A stretch of DNA of 38,773 nt from Acidimicrobiia bacterium. Lineage in GTDB: Bacteria > Actinomycetota > Acidimicrobiia > Spongiisociales > UBA5794. The notes below the pieces were generated by a model. That model was not told where the DNA came from. It ran no database searches and worked only from the letters and a program-made list of their open reading frames with translations. This document shows positions 24,146 to 33,541 of the stretch, piece by piece. Each line of letters begins with the position of its first letter. Position 1 is the first letter of the stretch. The DNA lies in contig DASWKR010000054.1 in the NCBI GenBank assembly GCA_036396535.1, forward strand, positions 1 to 38,773, given 5' to 3'. The translations under genes and the position numbers were made by a program.

Positions 24146-25195
24146 ATGCGCGAGTATCGAACCGGTGACGAGGTGATCGACAAACAGATCGCAGACCTGG
24201 TCGCCGCCGCGGGTGACTCTGTCGATCCCAGGGACCGCGATATCACCGTCGAGATGATCGTGAGCGCCATCCGGCTGCTGCGCGACGGAACGGATCGGGG
24301 CGACCTCAAGCTGGTGAACAGCGCCCTCAAGGAGCTCCGTTACTCGTTCCTCGTGTTCTCGCGCTACAAGGACGTCCCCAAGGTGACGATGTACGGATCG
24401 GCGCGCACCAGGCCCGACAGCCCGAACTACGAGCTCGCATCCGAGTTCGCCAACCGGATGGCAGACGTCCACCAGTGGATGGTGATCACCGGGGCCGGCC
24501 CGGGCATCATGGAGGCGGGCAACCTCGGGGCAGGGAGGGACTACGGCTTCGGCGTGAACATCCGCCTGCCGTTCGAGGCCGATCCCAACCCGTACGTCCA
24601 CGAGAGCAGGCTCATCAACTTCAAGTACTTCTTCACCCGCAAGCTGATGTTCGTCAAGGAGTCGGACGCCTTCGTGCTCTTCCCCGGCGGCTTCGGCACG
24701 CAGGACGAGGCGTTCGAGTTGCTCACCCTGATCCAAACCGGGAAGTCGGACATGCACCCGATCGTGCTGCTCGAGGCCGACGGCACGGCGTATTGGGAGA
24801 AGTGGCTCGACTTCATCGCCGCCTTGGAGGGCCAGGGGATGATCTCGCCCCATGACAGGCACTTGTTCACGTTCACCACGAGCGTCGACGAGGCATGCTC
24901 CGAGATCCTGCGCTTCTACGGGAACTACCACTCGCAGCGTTTCGTGAATGGCAAGCTGATACTCAGGCTCAAGCACGAGCCGAGCGACGAGCTCGTGGCC
25001 CAGGTCAACGCCGAATTCGCCGACATCCTGGCATCTGGGACGATCGAGAAGTCGGGACCGACGGACCGCGAGATCGAAGACGACGACCACGTCGAGCTGC
25101 CACGCCTGCGGCTCCACTTCGACCGCAGGAACCTCGGCAGGCTCCGTCTGCTGGTCGATAGGCTGAACCAGGCCGCCGCCGCCCATCAACCCTGA
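24146..25195 (+). CDS. LOG-family Rossmann-fold nucleotide-binding protein
   Basis: A 349-residue protein. After a helical N-terminal extension of about 80 residues comes the LOG core: VTMYGSARTRPDSPNYELA, the nucleotide loop GAGPGIMEAGNLGA and the signature FPGGFGTQDEAFE at about 178-190. LOG proteins hydrolyse nucleotide 5'-monophosphates to base and ribose 5-phosphate, including cytokinin activation in some. The N- and C-terminal extensions separate it from the short LOG enzymes and recall PpnN-like nucleosidases, which respond to alarmone; this is inference. TACCGT 8 nt upstream fixes the start. Confidence 0.85.
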   Translation: MREYRTGDEVIDKQIADLVAAAGDSVDPRDRDITVEMIVSAIRLLRDGTDRGDLKLVNSALKELRYSFLVFSRYKDVPKVTMYGSARTRPDSPNYELASEFANRMADVHQWMVITGAGPGIMEAGNLGAGRDYGFGVNIRLPFEADPNPYVHESRLINFKYFFTRKLMFVKESDAFVLFPGGFGTQDEAFELLTLIQTGKSDMHPIVLLEADGTAYWEKWLDFIAALEGQGMISPHDRHLFTFTTSVDEACSEILRFYGNYHSQRFVNGKLILRLKHEPSDELVAQVNAEFADILASGTIEKSGPTDREIEDDDHVELPRLRLHFDRRNLGRLRLLVDRLNQAAAAHQP

Positions 25196-25204
25196 TCAGG
25201 CCGG

Positions 25205-25210
25205 TAAAAT
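25205..25210 (+). promoter_or_regulatory. -10 element of the DinB/MDMPI-like gene
   Basis: TAAAAT, 9 nt before the ATG at 25220; the best match to a canonical -10 in the window. Confidence 0.5.
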
Positions 25211-25219
25211 GATGCGCCT

Positions 25220-25987
25220 ATGCGTGAGATCCTCTCAGATCTGGTGGCAGAGCAGCAGTCGCTCGACCAGTTCCTCCAGCAGATACACGAGCGCGACTGG
25301 AAGCTGCGGACCCCGGCACCGGGGTGGACCATCCAGGACACCGTGAGCCATCTGGCGTACACCGAGACATTCGCGGCCCGAGCCATCGAGGAGGGCGAGG
25401 CTGCGATCAAGGACGCCGACATCACCGATATCGACGAGTGGACGGCACGGGGCGTGCAGCAGGGCCGAGGCAAGCGCTACCAGGAGACGATCGAGTGGTG
25501 GCGCAACGGCCGGGCCGCCGTCGTCGACCTCCTCTCGCGCATGGAGAAGTCCGAGCGCGTCCCGTGGATCCTGGCGCCGGTGAGTGCCAAGGCCTTCGCG
25601 ACGTTGCGGCTGACGGAGACCTGGGCACATGGGCTCGACATCAAGGCGGCGATGAACGGCCGGCTCCCCGAGCCGGAAGAGGGCGAGGACGACCCGAACG
25701 CCGACACGCCCCGTCTCAGGCACGTCGCCTGGCTCGCTCACCGGATGCTCCCCTACTCGTTCGAGAGGACCGGCGTGGAGTTCCCGGACGCCGGCATCAG
25801 GGTGGAGCTCATGGGCCCCAAGTACTCGCGGTGGGTCTACGGGCCTGAGGATGCCGAGAACGTCATCAAGGGGATCGCCGGCGACTGGTGTCGCGTGGCG
25901 GTCCGGCGACTCGACGCTTCGAAGACAGGGCTCAAGGCCATCGGCGACGCAGCCGAGGTGGCGCTGCGGGTCGTCCAGACCTACTGA
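25220..25987 (+). CDS. DinB-fold, maleylpyruvate isomerase-like protein (TIGR03084 type)
   Basis: A 255-residue protein of the mycothiol-dependent maleylpyruvate isomerase N-domain (MDMPI_N)/DinB superfamily. The four-helix DinB domain shows APGWTIQDTVSHLAYTETFA and TLRLTETWAHGLDIKAAM, with histidines H44 and about H137 as expected metal ligands. The C-terminal part carries the small domain ending in DAAEVALRVVQTY. Such proteins are common in mycothiol-producing actinobacteria, but the reaction of this branch is not established. It is a single gene that converges on the nuclease-like gene at 26080. Confidence 0.82.
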   Translation: MREILSDLVAEQQSLDQFLQQIHERDWKLRTPAPGWTIQDTVSHLAYTETFAARAIEEGEAAIKDADITDIDEWTARGVQQGRGKRYQETIEWWRNGRAAVVDLLSRMEKSERVPWILAPVSAKAFATLRLTETWAHGLDIKAAMNGRLPEPEEGEDDPNADTPRLRHVAWLAHRMLPYSFERTGVEFPDAGIRVELMGPKYSRWVYGPEDAENVIKGIAGDWCRVAVRRLDASKTGLKAIGDAAEVALRVVQTY

Positions 25988-26079
25988 GCCGTCGGCTCGG
26001 CGACATCCTGCGGCGCAGCAGCAGGGCGACCACTTCCGAAGACCGGCGGCGGGAGCGCCGTGACCGCCCTCCCGACGTC

Positions 26080-26700
26080 CTAGCGGATGTCCTCGATCTC
26101 GAAGCCTGCCTTCAGGAGGAGGCGCAGGAAGGCCGGGGCCGGCTCCTTGAAATTGATCGGCCGGAAGGCGTCTTCGTATCGATGGAAGAACCCCAGCATC
26201 GTGGTCACGATGTGCGACAGTGAGATCGTCGCCAAGTCAGAGTGGTCGCTCCGCCCGAATGCGACGAGCCGGGTGCGCACTCGGCCGCCGCCCCGAGCCG
26301 AGGCGAGGTGCAACCCCGACCGCTGCAGCCCGACGATCACCTCGGTTACGGCCACGTCGTCGCCGTAGAGCCAGTCGATCCTGTGCAACATTGCAAACAG
26401 GGCGGCGTGGTCCCTGATCCCGTCGTTGAGCTGAGCCTGACCCTGCTTGACCTCTCCGATGATGACGTCGACGCAGTCGTCGAGGAGCTCGAGAACCGGA
26501 TCGTCGATGAGGATGTTCTGCTTGTGCTCGTCGGGCTCGTCGATGTAGAGGGCGCCGGGAAAGCGAACGGCCATCACGTCGATGTCCGTGACCGTCTTGT
26601 ACCGTCCCTTCTTGTCCCTCGTCTGTACCTCGAACTCCGAGAGCGTGAGATACCCGGTGAGCCGCAGGTAGTTCTCCACGAGGTTGACGGCGATGTCCAT
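26080..26700 (-). CDS. Hypothetical protein with PD-(D/E)XK-like nuclease core
   Basis: A 206-residue protein with no family name recognised. Residues ~1-110 fit a restriction-endonuclease-like core: an early Glu in LSEFEVQTR, then TVTDIDVMAVRFPG (acidic pair), then DVIIGEVKQGQAQLND with the E-x-K triad. The remainder is helical and basic with no further motif. ATG at 26700 has GGAG 4 nt upstream; a GTG at 26754 would add 18 residues. The promoter carries a hairpin over the expected start point, hinting at self-regulation. No methyltransferase, toxin partner or helicase adjoins it, so it appears to be a solitary nuclease-like gene. Confidence 0.65.
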   Translation of the reverse strand: MDIAVNLVENYLRLTGYLTLSEFEVQTRDKKGRYKTVTDIDVMAVRFPGALYIDEPDEHKQNILIDDPVLELLDDCVDVIIGEVKQGQAQLNDGIRDHAALFAMLHRIDWLYGDDVAVTEVIVGLQRSGLHLASARGGGRVRTRLVAFGRSDHSDLATISLSHIVTTMLGFFHRYEDAFRPINFKEPAPAFLRLLLKAGFEIEDIR

Positions 26701-26711
26701 GGTCTCCAAGT

Positions 26712-26732
26712 CTCGACTCGTGGTCGAGCGTA
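26712..26732 (-). promoter_or_regulatory. Promoter with overlapping inverted repeat for the nuclease-like gene
   Basis: TACGCT (26727-26732, minus strand) is a -10 candidate. Directly downstream lies CTCGAC-N5-GTCGAG (26712-26728), where transcription should start, 11 nt before the ATG. It could be an operator or a 5' leader hairpin. Confidence 0.4.
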
Positions 26733-26919
26733 GCCTTCGAAACGACTCAGGCACAGATATCGCGACCTCGACCGACGGTCGATCCGTACCTCTCCCAGCA
26801 TCTCAGGGCTTCTTACGCGCGCTCGTCGCGGGTAAGACGATTTTGTGGTTTCCCTCTACGGTCGGTCGAGAAAGACTCGATCAATGGTCGAAGGTCGTTC
26901 GTGACCTCGTGAGGCGCCG

Positions 26920-26925
26920 TACCAT
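26920..26925 (+). promoter_or_regulatory. -10 element of the LuxR regulator gene
   Basis: TACCAT, 9 nt before the ATG at 26935. The roughly 180-bp region upstream contains further TCGACC/GGTCGA inverted repeats (for example 26768-26782 area) that could bind regulators. Confidence 0.45.
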
Positions 26926-26934
26926 TGTGCGATC

Positions 26935-28560
26935 ATGGCCGACGCCTCGACTGCAGGTGCTGCCGCTCTCGGGCGCGGCGACTGGTCCGCCGCCCGAGAC
27001 GCCTTTGGCGACGCCCCATCCTCCCCGGAAACCCTCACCGGTTTGTCGGATGCGCTGTGGTGGATGGGGGAGATCGACGAGGCGCTGGCAGCGCGCCAGC
27101 GGGCGTACGCCGCCCACAGGAGGGGCGGCGACCTCGAAGGAGCTGCCGAGGTGGCGACCTGGCTGTCGATCGAGACGGCCCTGGCGGCCGGCGACATGCC
27201 GGCGTCGAACGGATGGTTCACCATCGCCGCCGGCCTCGTCGGCGACGGCGCTCCGGGGGCTCGCGGGCGGCTCGAGCTGGCGAGGGCGCTGCGCTCGGAG
27301 CGCCCGCAGGCGAAACAGGCGGCCGCCGGTGTCGCGCTGAGCGCGGCCCTCGCCTCCGGCGACCTCGGGCTCGAAGCGAGGGCGCGAGCGGCAGTGGGAC
27401 ATGCGCTCGTGTCACTCGGGCACGTCGCGGACGGCATCGAGCAGCTCGACGCCGCGATGGTGACCGCGGTCACGGTCGACGACCTCCGCGTCGTGGGCGA
27501 CGTTGCCTGCTCCATCATGTCCTCGGGCGAGCTGCTCGGCACCCTCGACCGGTTCGAGCGGTGGTCGGACGTGATCAACCGGTCGATCGGAAGGCTAGGG
27601 CACCCTGCCCTGATGAGCTTCTGCGGAGCATGTTGCGGAGAGCTGTTCGCCATGACCGGCCGTTGGGACGAGGCCGAAGCGGAGCTGACACGGTCGATCG
27701 CGGCACTCGAGCAGAGCGGCCACCGGTCCCGCTGCGTCCACCCGGCAGTCAGGCTGGCAGCGCTCGACATCCGTCGAGGAAGGCTCGAGGCCGCAGAGGC
27801 TGCCCTGGCACCATATCGCGACCTGCCGGAGGCAGCCTCCCCCCTGGCGGCGCTCCACCTCGCAACCGGGCGGTACGAGGAGGCGAGGAACGTATCGGAG
27901 CGCCGCGTCGCCCAACTCGGTACGGCTCATCTTGCCGCCGTCTCGCACCTGTCGACGTTGTGCAAGGCGAGGCTCGCGCTGGGCGATGTCGAAGGGGCGG
28001 CTGGGGCGGCTTCGAGCATCTCGGCGATGGCCGACGTCTCGGGTCTCGAGTGGGTCAGAGGGGCGGCGGCATCGTGCCTGGGTCTGGTCGCCGGCGCCGA
28101 ACGCAGAGACGCCGAAGCGGTCGTCCTCCTCGAACAGGCTTGGCGGTCCTTCGAGGCAGCGGGGTCTACTCATGACGCAGCCACCACGAGGGCGCTCCTC
28201 GGTGAAGCGCTCGTCTCGTCGGATGCCTCAGCCGCCGTCGCCCACATGCGGCGAGCCCACGAGGAGCTCGAGCGCCTCGGCGCGGCCAGGGACGCGGACC
28301 GATTGGCGGCGCGGCTGCGGTCGCTCGGAGAGCGCAGCGCAACCGGCAGGCGCGGGCTCGGGTTGCTCACGCCACGGGAGCGCCAGGTCCTCGAGCTCGT
28401 AGCTCTCGGGTTGCGTAACGCCGCCATCGCAGAGCGCCTGTTCATCAGCGACAAGACCGCCGCCAACCACGTGAGCAACATCCTCACGAAGCTCGGGGTG
28501 TCGAGCAGGACGGAGGCGGCGAGAGCGGCCGCCGAGGCGTTGTCCTCCGCCAGGCGCTGA
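26935..28560 (+). CDS. TPR-LuxR family transcriptional regulator
   Basis: A 541-residue regulator. Residues ~1-460 are a run of TPR-like helical pairs (GRGDWSAARDAF, GEIDEALAARQRAY, GRWDEAEAELTRSI, GRLEAAEAALAPY). The C-terminus (478-541) is a GerE/LuxR helix-turn-helix with the canonical TPRERQVLELVALGLRN and ISDKTAANHVSNILTKLGV. It lacks the N-terminal AAA/NACHT domain of LAL/MalT regulators, so it looks like a truncated LAL-type architecture that senses through its TPRs. It is followed by a SnoaL-like gene in the same direction, a plausible target. TACCAT upstream supports the start. Confidence 0.88.
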   Translation: MADASTAGAAALGRGDWSAARDAFGDAPSSPETLTGLSDALWWMGEIDEALAARQRAYAAHRRGGDLEGAAEVATWLSIETALAAGDMPASNGWFTIAAGLVGDGAPGARGRLELARALRSERPQAKQAAAGVALSAALASGDLGLEARARAAVGHALVSLGHVADGIEQLDAAMVTAVTVDDLRVVGDVACSIMSSGELLGTLDRFERWSDVINRSIGRLGHPALMSFCGACCGELFAMTGRWDEAEAELTRSIAALEQSGHRSRCVHPAVRLAALDIRRGRLEAAEAALAPYRDLPEAASPLAALHLATGRYEEARNVSERRVAQLGTAHLAAVSHLSTLCKARLALGDVEGAAGAASSISAMADVSGLEWVRGAAASCLGLVAGAERRDAEAVVLLEQAWRSFEAAGSTHDAATTRALLGEALVSSDASAAVAHMRRAHEELERLGAARDADRLAARLRSLGERSATGRRGLGLLTPRERQVLELVALGLRNAAIAERLFISDKTAANHVSNILTKLGVSSRTEAARAAAEALSSARR

Positions 28561-28595
28561 TCGGACGAACGGGACAGGAATCGGGTGTTTCTCCT

Positions 28596-28623
28596 CATGC
28601 GCCCGGCGGCGCCGTCGCGCATG
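28596..28623. terminator. Inverted repeat between the LuxR and SnoaL-like genes
   Basis: CATGCGC (28596-28602) and GCGCATG (28617-28623) are perfect complements around a GC-rich loop, 36 nt after the luxR stop. A candidate terminator or regulator site upstream of the SnoaL-like gene. Confidence 0.4.
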
Positions 28624-28656
28624 CTGTCGACCTCACCGACCACTTGGAGGTGGCAC

Positions 28657-29079
28657 ATGTCCGAACAGAGCAAGACGATCGTCAGGGACTTCTTCGATGC
28701 GGTCAATCTGCGAGACGCCGATCGCCTCGACGGCCTGGTCGCCCTCGACGTCACGTATCACGGCGCCTCCGTGAACGGGCTCGCCGAACTGAAGCAGCTG
28801 ATGCGGCACATCGTCGACGGGTTCCCCGACTTCGAGGTCACCATCGAGGAGCTCGTCGCCGAGGGCGACAAGGTGGCCGCCATGTCGATCGAGACCGGAA
28901 CACATCGCGGAGAGTTCGAGGGAATCCCGCCGACGGGCAAGAGCATCTCGCTTCGCGAGGTCAACCTGTTTCGCATCTCGGAAGGCAGGATCGCGGAGGT
29001 CTGGCAGATCTCGGATCAGCTTGCCTTCATGCAGCAGCTCGGGTTGATGCCCTCGGAGGAGGAGCAGGCCGCCGGCTGA
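28657..29079 (+). CDS. SnoaL-like / ester cyclase family protein
   Basis: A 140-residue NTF2-fold protein of the SnoaL-like ester-cyclase group. Family features are TIVRDFFDAVNLRDADRLDG, YHGASVNGLAELKQLM, FPDFEVTIEELVAEGDKVAA and SLREVNLFRISEGRIAEVWQ. Members range from polyketide cyclases to uncharacterised ligand-binding proteins; no biosynthetic cluster is present. GGAGG 6 nt before the ATG gives a clear start, so it is a leadered mRNA. It may be regulated by the adjacent TPR-LuxR protein (inference from position). Confidence 0.85.
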   Translation: MSEQSKTIVRDFFDAVNLRDADRLDGLVALDVTYHGASVNGLAELKQLMRHIVDGFPDFEVTIEELVAEGDKVAAMSIETGTHRGEFEGIPPTGKSISLREVNLFRISEGRIAEVWQISDQLAFMQQLGLMPSEEEQAAG

Positions 29080-29140
29080 CCGCCGCGGAGAGGTGCCGGC
29101 GCAGACCGCAGCTTTCTGTCACTCTGCGCCGGTACCCTCC

Positions 29141-32100
29141 ATGTCGGTGGCTCTCGAGCGGTTCTCCGAGGCGGCACGGGCGTGGTTCGACGCCTCCTTC
29201 GCCGCGCCCACGTCGGCCCAGACGATGGGATGGGAGGCGATCGCCAGGGGGGACCACACCCTCATCCATGCCCCGACCGGAAGCGGCAAGACGTTGGCCG
29301 CCTTCCTGTGGGCGATCGATCGCCTGGCGAGTGAACCACCCCCGGAGGAGCGCCGGCGGTGCCGAGTGCTCTACGTGTCCCCCATGAAGGCCCTGGCGTA
29401 CGACGTCGAGCGCAACCTGAGAGCCCCCCTCACCGGCATCCAGCTCGCCGCCGAGTGGCTCGGCGCGGCGGTGCCGGCAATCACGACCGCGATGCGCACC
29501 GGCGACACGCCGCCGGGCGACAGGCAGGCCATGGTCCGCCACCCGCCCGACATCCTGATCACCACACCGGAGTCGCTCTACCTCATGCTCACCTCGCAGG
29601 CCAGGGGGATGCTCGAGAGCGTCAGGTGGGTCATCGTCGACGAGATCCACTCGATCGCCGGGACGAAGCGGGGCTCCCACCTCAGCATCTCCCTGGAGCG
29701 CCTCTCGGAGATCACGGAGGTCGAGCCGCAGCGCATCGGGCTGTCGGCGACGCAGCGCCCGCTGGAGCGCATCGCCGAGTTCCTGGGGGGCGGCACGCTC
29801 GGCGACGGGGCGTGGGCGGCGAGACCCGTCACGGTGGTCGATGCTCCGTGGGAGAAGCAACTCGACGTCGAGATCGTCGTTCCGGTCGAGGACATGACCC
29901 GTCCCGAAGAGACGCCGGTACCCGATGCGGTCGAAGAGGGCTCGCGACGGTCGATCTGGCCGGCCATGTACCCGCGCCTCCTCGACCTCGTGCTCGACCA
30001 CACGAGCACGCTCCTCTTCGTGAACAGCCGCGGCCTGGCCGAGCGCCTCGCCGCCGAGCTGAACCGGCTCGCCGGGTCCGAGCTGGTCCAGTCGCACCAT
30101 GGCTCCGTCTCACGCGAGCAGCGCCTCACCATCGAGAACCGCCTCAAGCGCGGCGAGCTGCGAGGCGTCGTCGCCACGTCGACGCTCGAGCTCGGCATCG
30201 ACATGGCCGCCATCGACCTCGTCGTGCTCGTCGAGTCCCCGGCGTCCGTGGCTCGGGCGCTCCAGCGTGTCGGCCGGGCCGGCCACCAGGTCGGCGCGGC
30301 GAGCGTCGCCAAGGTCTTCCCGAAGCACCGCGGTGACCTGCTCGAGACCGCCGTCGTCGTGGAGCGAATGCACGCCGGCGCCATCGAGGAGACCACCATC
30401 CCGCGCAACCCGCTCGACGTGCTCGCCCAGCACGTCGTCGCCGCAGTGTCGGTCGAGCCGAGATCGAGCGACGGCCTGTACGAGCTGGTACGCCGCGCCG
30501 CGCCGTACCGCGACCTGCCCCGTTCGTCGTTCGACGCGGTCCTCGACATGCTCTCGGGCCGCTATCCGAGCGACGAGTTCGCCGAACTGCGGCCCCGCCT
30601 CGTGTGGGACAGGGTCGAGGATCGGCTCGAGGGCCGAGGCAACGCCCAGCTCCTGGCGGTGACCAACCCGGGCACCATCCCCGACCGGGGCCTGTACACC
30701 GTGACGCTCCCCGATGGCGGCAGGGTCGGGGAGCTCGACGAGGAGATGGTCTACGAGTCGAGGCCGGGCGAGGTGTTCGTGCTCGGATCGACGTCGTGGA
30801 AGGTCTCCGAGATCACCCAGGACAAGGTCGTCGTCACCCCGGCTCCGGCCGACGCGGCGGCCAAGATGCCCTTCTGGCACGGGGACGGTCCCGGCAGGCC
30901 CCTCGAGCTCGGAAAGGCGATCGGCGCTTTCATCAGAGAGATCGGCGCTCTCGATCCCGCAAGAGCGTCCGACCTGCTCGAGGAGCGCTATCGGCTCGAC
31001 CCGTGGGCAGCGAGGAACCTGGCGCACTACTTCGAGGAGGAGAAGGCCGCCACCGGTGTTCTGCCGTCCGACAGGACGATCGTGGTGGAACGGTTCCGTG
31101 ACGAGATCGGCGATTGGCGGGTGGCACTCCTCTCCCCGTTCGGAGCGAGGGTTCACGCCCCGTGGGCCCTGGCGGCGCGGCGGCGCTACCGAGACGCCAA
31201 CGCGTCCGAGGTCGACGTGCTGTGGTCGGACGACGGGATCATGTTCCGCTTCCCGGACGTCGACACGCCTCCCTCGTCCGCAGAGATCCTCATCACGGCC
31301 GAAGAGATCGAGGAGCTGGTCTTGGAGGAGGTCGGAGACAGCGCCCTGTTCGCCAGCCGCTTCCGGGAGGCGGCGGCCCGGGCACTGCTCCTCCCCCGCC
31401 GCCGGCCGGGCGCCCGGACTCCGCTGTGGCTGCAACGCCGCAAGGCAGCCAACCTGCTCGAGGTCGCCAGGCAATACGGGTCGTTCCCTGTGATCCTCGA
31501 GACCTATCGCGAAGTGCTCCAGGACCACTTCGACCTCCCGGCCCTGCAGGAGGTGCTCGGCGCCATCGCCAAGCGGACCGTCCGGGTGCGCGAGGTCGAC
31601 CTCCACGGGCCGAGCCCGTTCGCTTCCTCTCTCATGTTCGACTTCATCGCGTCGTTCATGTACGAGTACGACGCCCCGCTCGCCGAGAAGCGCGCCGCCG
31701 CCCTCACCCTCGACCGCTCACTGCTCCAGGAGCTTCTCGGGGAGCCTGAGTTCCGCGATCTGCTCGACGCCGACGTGATCGCCGCCGTCGAGCGCGAGCT
31801 GCAGCGGCTCGCCGACGGGCGCAAGATCGGCACCCCCGACCAGCTCCACGACGCCTTGAACGATCTGGGGCCGCTGACACGCCCCGCCATCGAGGCCCGC
31901 CTCGACGACCCGGCGACCGCAGACGGATGGCTGACCCGCCTCATCGAAGCCCGCCGGGTCGTCCCGATCCGATTCGGCGGCGAGGACCGGATCGCGGCCG
32001 TCGAGGACCTCGCCAGGCTGCGTGACGCGGTCGGGATCTCGCCACCGAGGGGCGTCGCCCCGTCCCTCCTCGAACCGGTGCTCGACCCGCTCGGTGACGT

Positions 32101-33541
32101 GGTCGGTCGCTACGCCAGGACCCACGGCCCGTTCGCGGTCGAAGCCGCCGCCTCGGAGCTGCGGCTCCCGCCGGCGGCCGTCGCCGAGGTGCTCCACCGC
32201 CTCCGTGGCCAGGGCAGAGTCTCGGCCGGTGCGTACCGTCCTGGACGGTCGGGCCAGGAATGGGTCGACAACGAGGTGTTGCGTCGCATCAGGCGGCGCT
32301 CGCTCGCCGTGCTGCGCCGTGAGGTCGAGGCCGTCGAACCCGCCGCCTACGCCGGGTACCTGGCAGGCTGGCACGGCATCGGCCAGACGACCGGGCGGCG
32401 CGATCGGATATTCGAGGTCGTTCGCCAGCTCCAGGGCTGCGCCGTCCCGGCGTCGACACTCGAGTCGGAGATCCTGCCGAGCCGTATGGATTACGAGCCG
32501 GCGATCCTCGACAACCTGCTCGCCTCGGGGGACGTCATGTGGATGGGCCGCGGCCCGCTCGGCGCAGCCGACGGCCGGGTCGCCCTCTACCTGCGTGAGC
32601 AAGCGCCGCTCCTCCACTGGCCCCTCGACGGCGCCCACCCGGACGGCGAGCTGCATGATCGCCTGCGCACCCACCTGCGAGAGCGCGGGGCCTCGTTTTT
32701 CCGCGACCTGTACGCCGCGGCCGAAGGAGGCGACCCGGGCGTCGTCCTCGACGCATTATGGGATCTCGTCTGGTCCGGCGAAGTGACCAACGACACGATG
32801 GCCCCGTTGCGAGCGTTCCTCTGGGGCAGGGCGAAGCGAAGGTCGGGCGGCAAACCCCAGCTCTCGGCGGCCACGCCCCCTGCCGGATCCGGGCGGTGGT
32901 ACCTCGCCGTCGACGTTCTCGACGTGCCGCCCGCCCCGTCCCCGGAGCAAGCCGCCAAGGCGATCGCCGAGCAGCTCCTCGAGCGTCACGGGATCGTCAC
33001 CCGCGACGCCGCCCTGTCCGAGTCGATACCGGGAGGGTTCGCCGGGCTCTACCCGGTGTTCGCGGCGCTCGAGGACGCCGGGCGGGTACGGCGCGGCTAC
33101 TTCGTCGAAGGTCAGGGCGGCGCCCAGTTCGGGCTGCCTGGAGCGATCGACCGCCTTCGCAGCCGCGATGCGCGGGGCATCGTCATCCTGTCGGCGGTCG
33201 ACCCAGCCAATCCGTACGGCGCGTCACTCCCGTGGCCGGGCCATCCGGAAAAGCGGCCCGCCCGCCGGGCAGGTTCCCAAGTCGTCCTCAACGACGGCGG
33301 TCTGATCGCCTGGATCGATCGGGGTGGACGAACTGCGGTCACGTTCGACGAGCCAGACGCCGGCCTCGTGGCGGCGGCGCTCGCAGACGCCTTCAGGAGG
33401 CGGGGTGGCCGATCCGCTCTCGAGTCGGTCGACGGCGCCACGGCCCTCGGGTCGTGGCTGGCTCCCCACCTGGAGGCTGCCGGCTTCGCCGTCGGTTACC
33501 GGGGGTTCACCCTCCGTTCACGCCACCCGAGCCGTGCCTGA
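29141..33541 (+). CDS. lhr: Lhr-type large ATP-dependent helicase
   Basis: A 1466-residue superfamily 2 helicase of the Lhr family, which in mycobacteria is a DNA-damage-inducible 3'-5' translocase. RecA1 holds the Q region (FAAPTSAQTMGWEAI), Walker A APTGSGKT near residue 45, and DEIH (VIVDEIHSIAG) near 167, then SATQRP. RecA2 has LLFVNSRGLAERLA, ATSTLELGIDMAAIDLV and QRVGRAGHQVG. A winged-helix/Lhr-core region and a long C-terminal extension complete the typical ~1500 residues. TACCCT ends 2 nt before this ATG but 8 nt before an in-frame GTG at 29147, so the true start may be that GTG, two codons later. It overlaps nei by 8 nt. Confidence 0.95.
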   Translation: MSVALERFSEAARAWFDASFAAPTSAQTMGWEAIARGDHTLIHAPTGSGKTLAAFLWAIDRLASEPPPEERRRCRVLYVSPMKALAYDVERNLRAPLTGIQLAAEWLGAAVPAITTAMRTGDTPPGDRQAMVRHPPDILITTPESLYLMLTSQARGMLESVRWVIVDEIHSIAGTKRGSHLSISLERLSEITEVEPQRIGLSATQRPLERIAEFLGGGTLGDGAWAARPVTVVDAPWEKQLDVEIVVPVEDMTRPEETPVPDAVEEGSRRSIWPAMYPRLLDLVLDHTSTLLFVNSRGLAERLAAELNRLAGSELVQSHHGSVSREQRLTIENRLKRGELRGVVATSTLELGIDMAAIDLVVLVESPASVARALQRVGRAGHQVGAASVAKVFPKHRGDLLETAVVVERMHAGAIEETTIPRNPLDVLAQHVVAAVSVEPRSSDGLYELVRRAAPYRDLPRSSFDAVLDMLSGRYPSDEFAELRPRLVWDRVEDRLEGRGNAQLLAVTNPGTIPDRGLYTVTLPDGGRVGELDEEMVYESRPGEVFVLGSTSWKVSEITQDKVVVTPAPADAAAKMPFWHGDGPGRPLELGKAIGAFIREIGALDPARASDLLEERYRLDPWAARNLAHYFEEEKAATGVLPSDRTIVVERFRDEIGDWRVALLSPFGARVHAPWALAARRRYRDANASEVDVLWSDDGIMFRFPDVDTPPSSAEILITAEEIEELVLEEVGDSALFASRFREAAARALLLPRRRPGARTPLWLQRRKAANLLEVARQYGSFPVILETYREVLQDHFDLPALQEVLGAIAKRTVRVREVDLHGPSPFASSLMFDFIASFMYEYDAPLAEKRAAALTLDRSLLQELLGEPEFRDLLDADVIAAVERELQRLADGRKIGTPDQLHDALNDLGPLTRPAIEARLDDPATADGWLTRLIEARRVVPIRFGGEDRIAAVEDLARLRDAVGISPPRGVAPSLLEPVLDPLGDVVGRYARTHGPFAVEAAASELRLPPAAVAEVLHRLRGQGRVSAGAYRPGRSGQEWVDNEVLRRIRRRSLAVLRREVEAVEPAAYAGYLAGWHGIGQTTGRRDRIFEVVRQLQGCAVPASTLESEILPSRMDYEPAILDNLLASGDVMWMGRGPLGAADGRVALYLREQAPLLHWPLDGAHPDGELHDRLRTHLRERGASFFRDLYAAAEGGDPGVVLDALWDLVWSGEVTNDTMAPLRAFLWGRAKRRSGGKPQLSAATPPAGSGRWYLAVDVLDVPPAPSPEQAAKAIAEQLLERHGIVTRDAALSESIPGGFAGLYPVFAALEDAGRVRRGYFVEGQGGAQFGLPGAIDRLRSRDARGIVILSAVDPANPYGASLPWPGHPEKRPARRAGSQVVLNDGGLIAWIDRGGRTAVTFDEPDAGLVAAALADAFRRRGGRSALESVDGATALGSWLAPHLEAAGFAVGYRGFTLRSRHPSRA

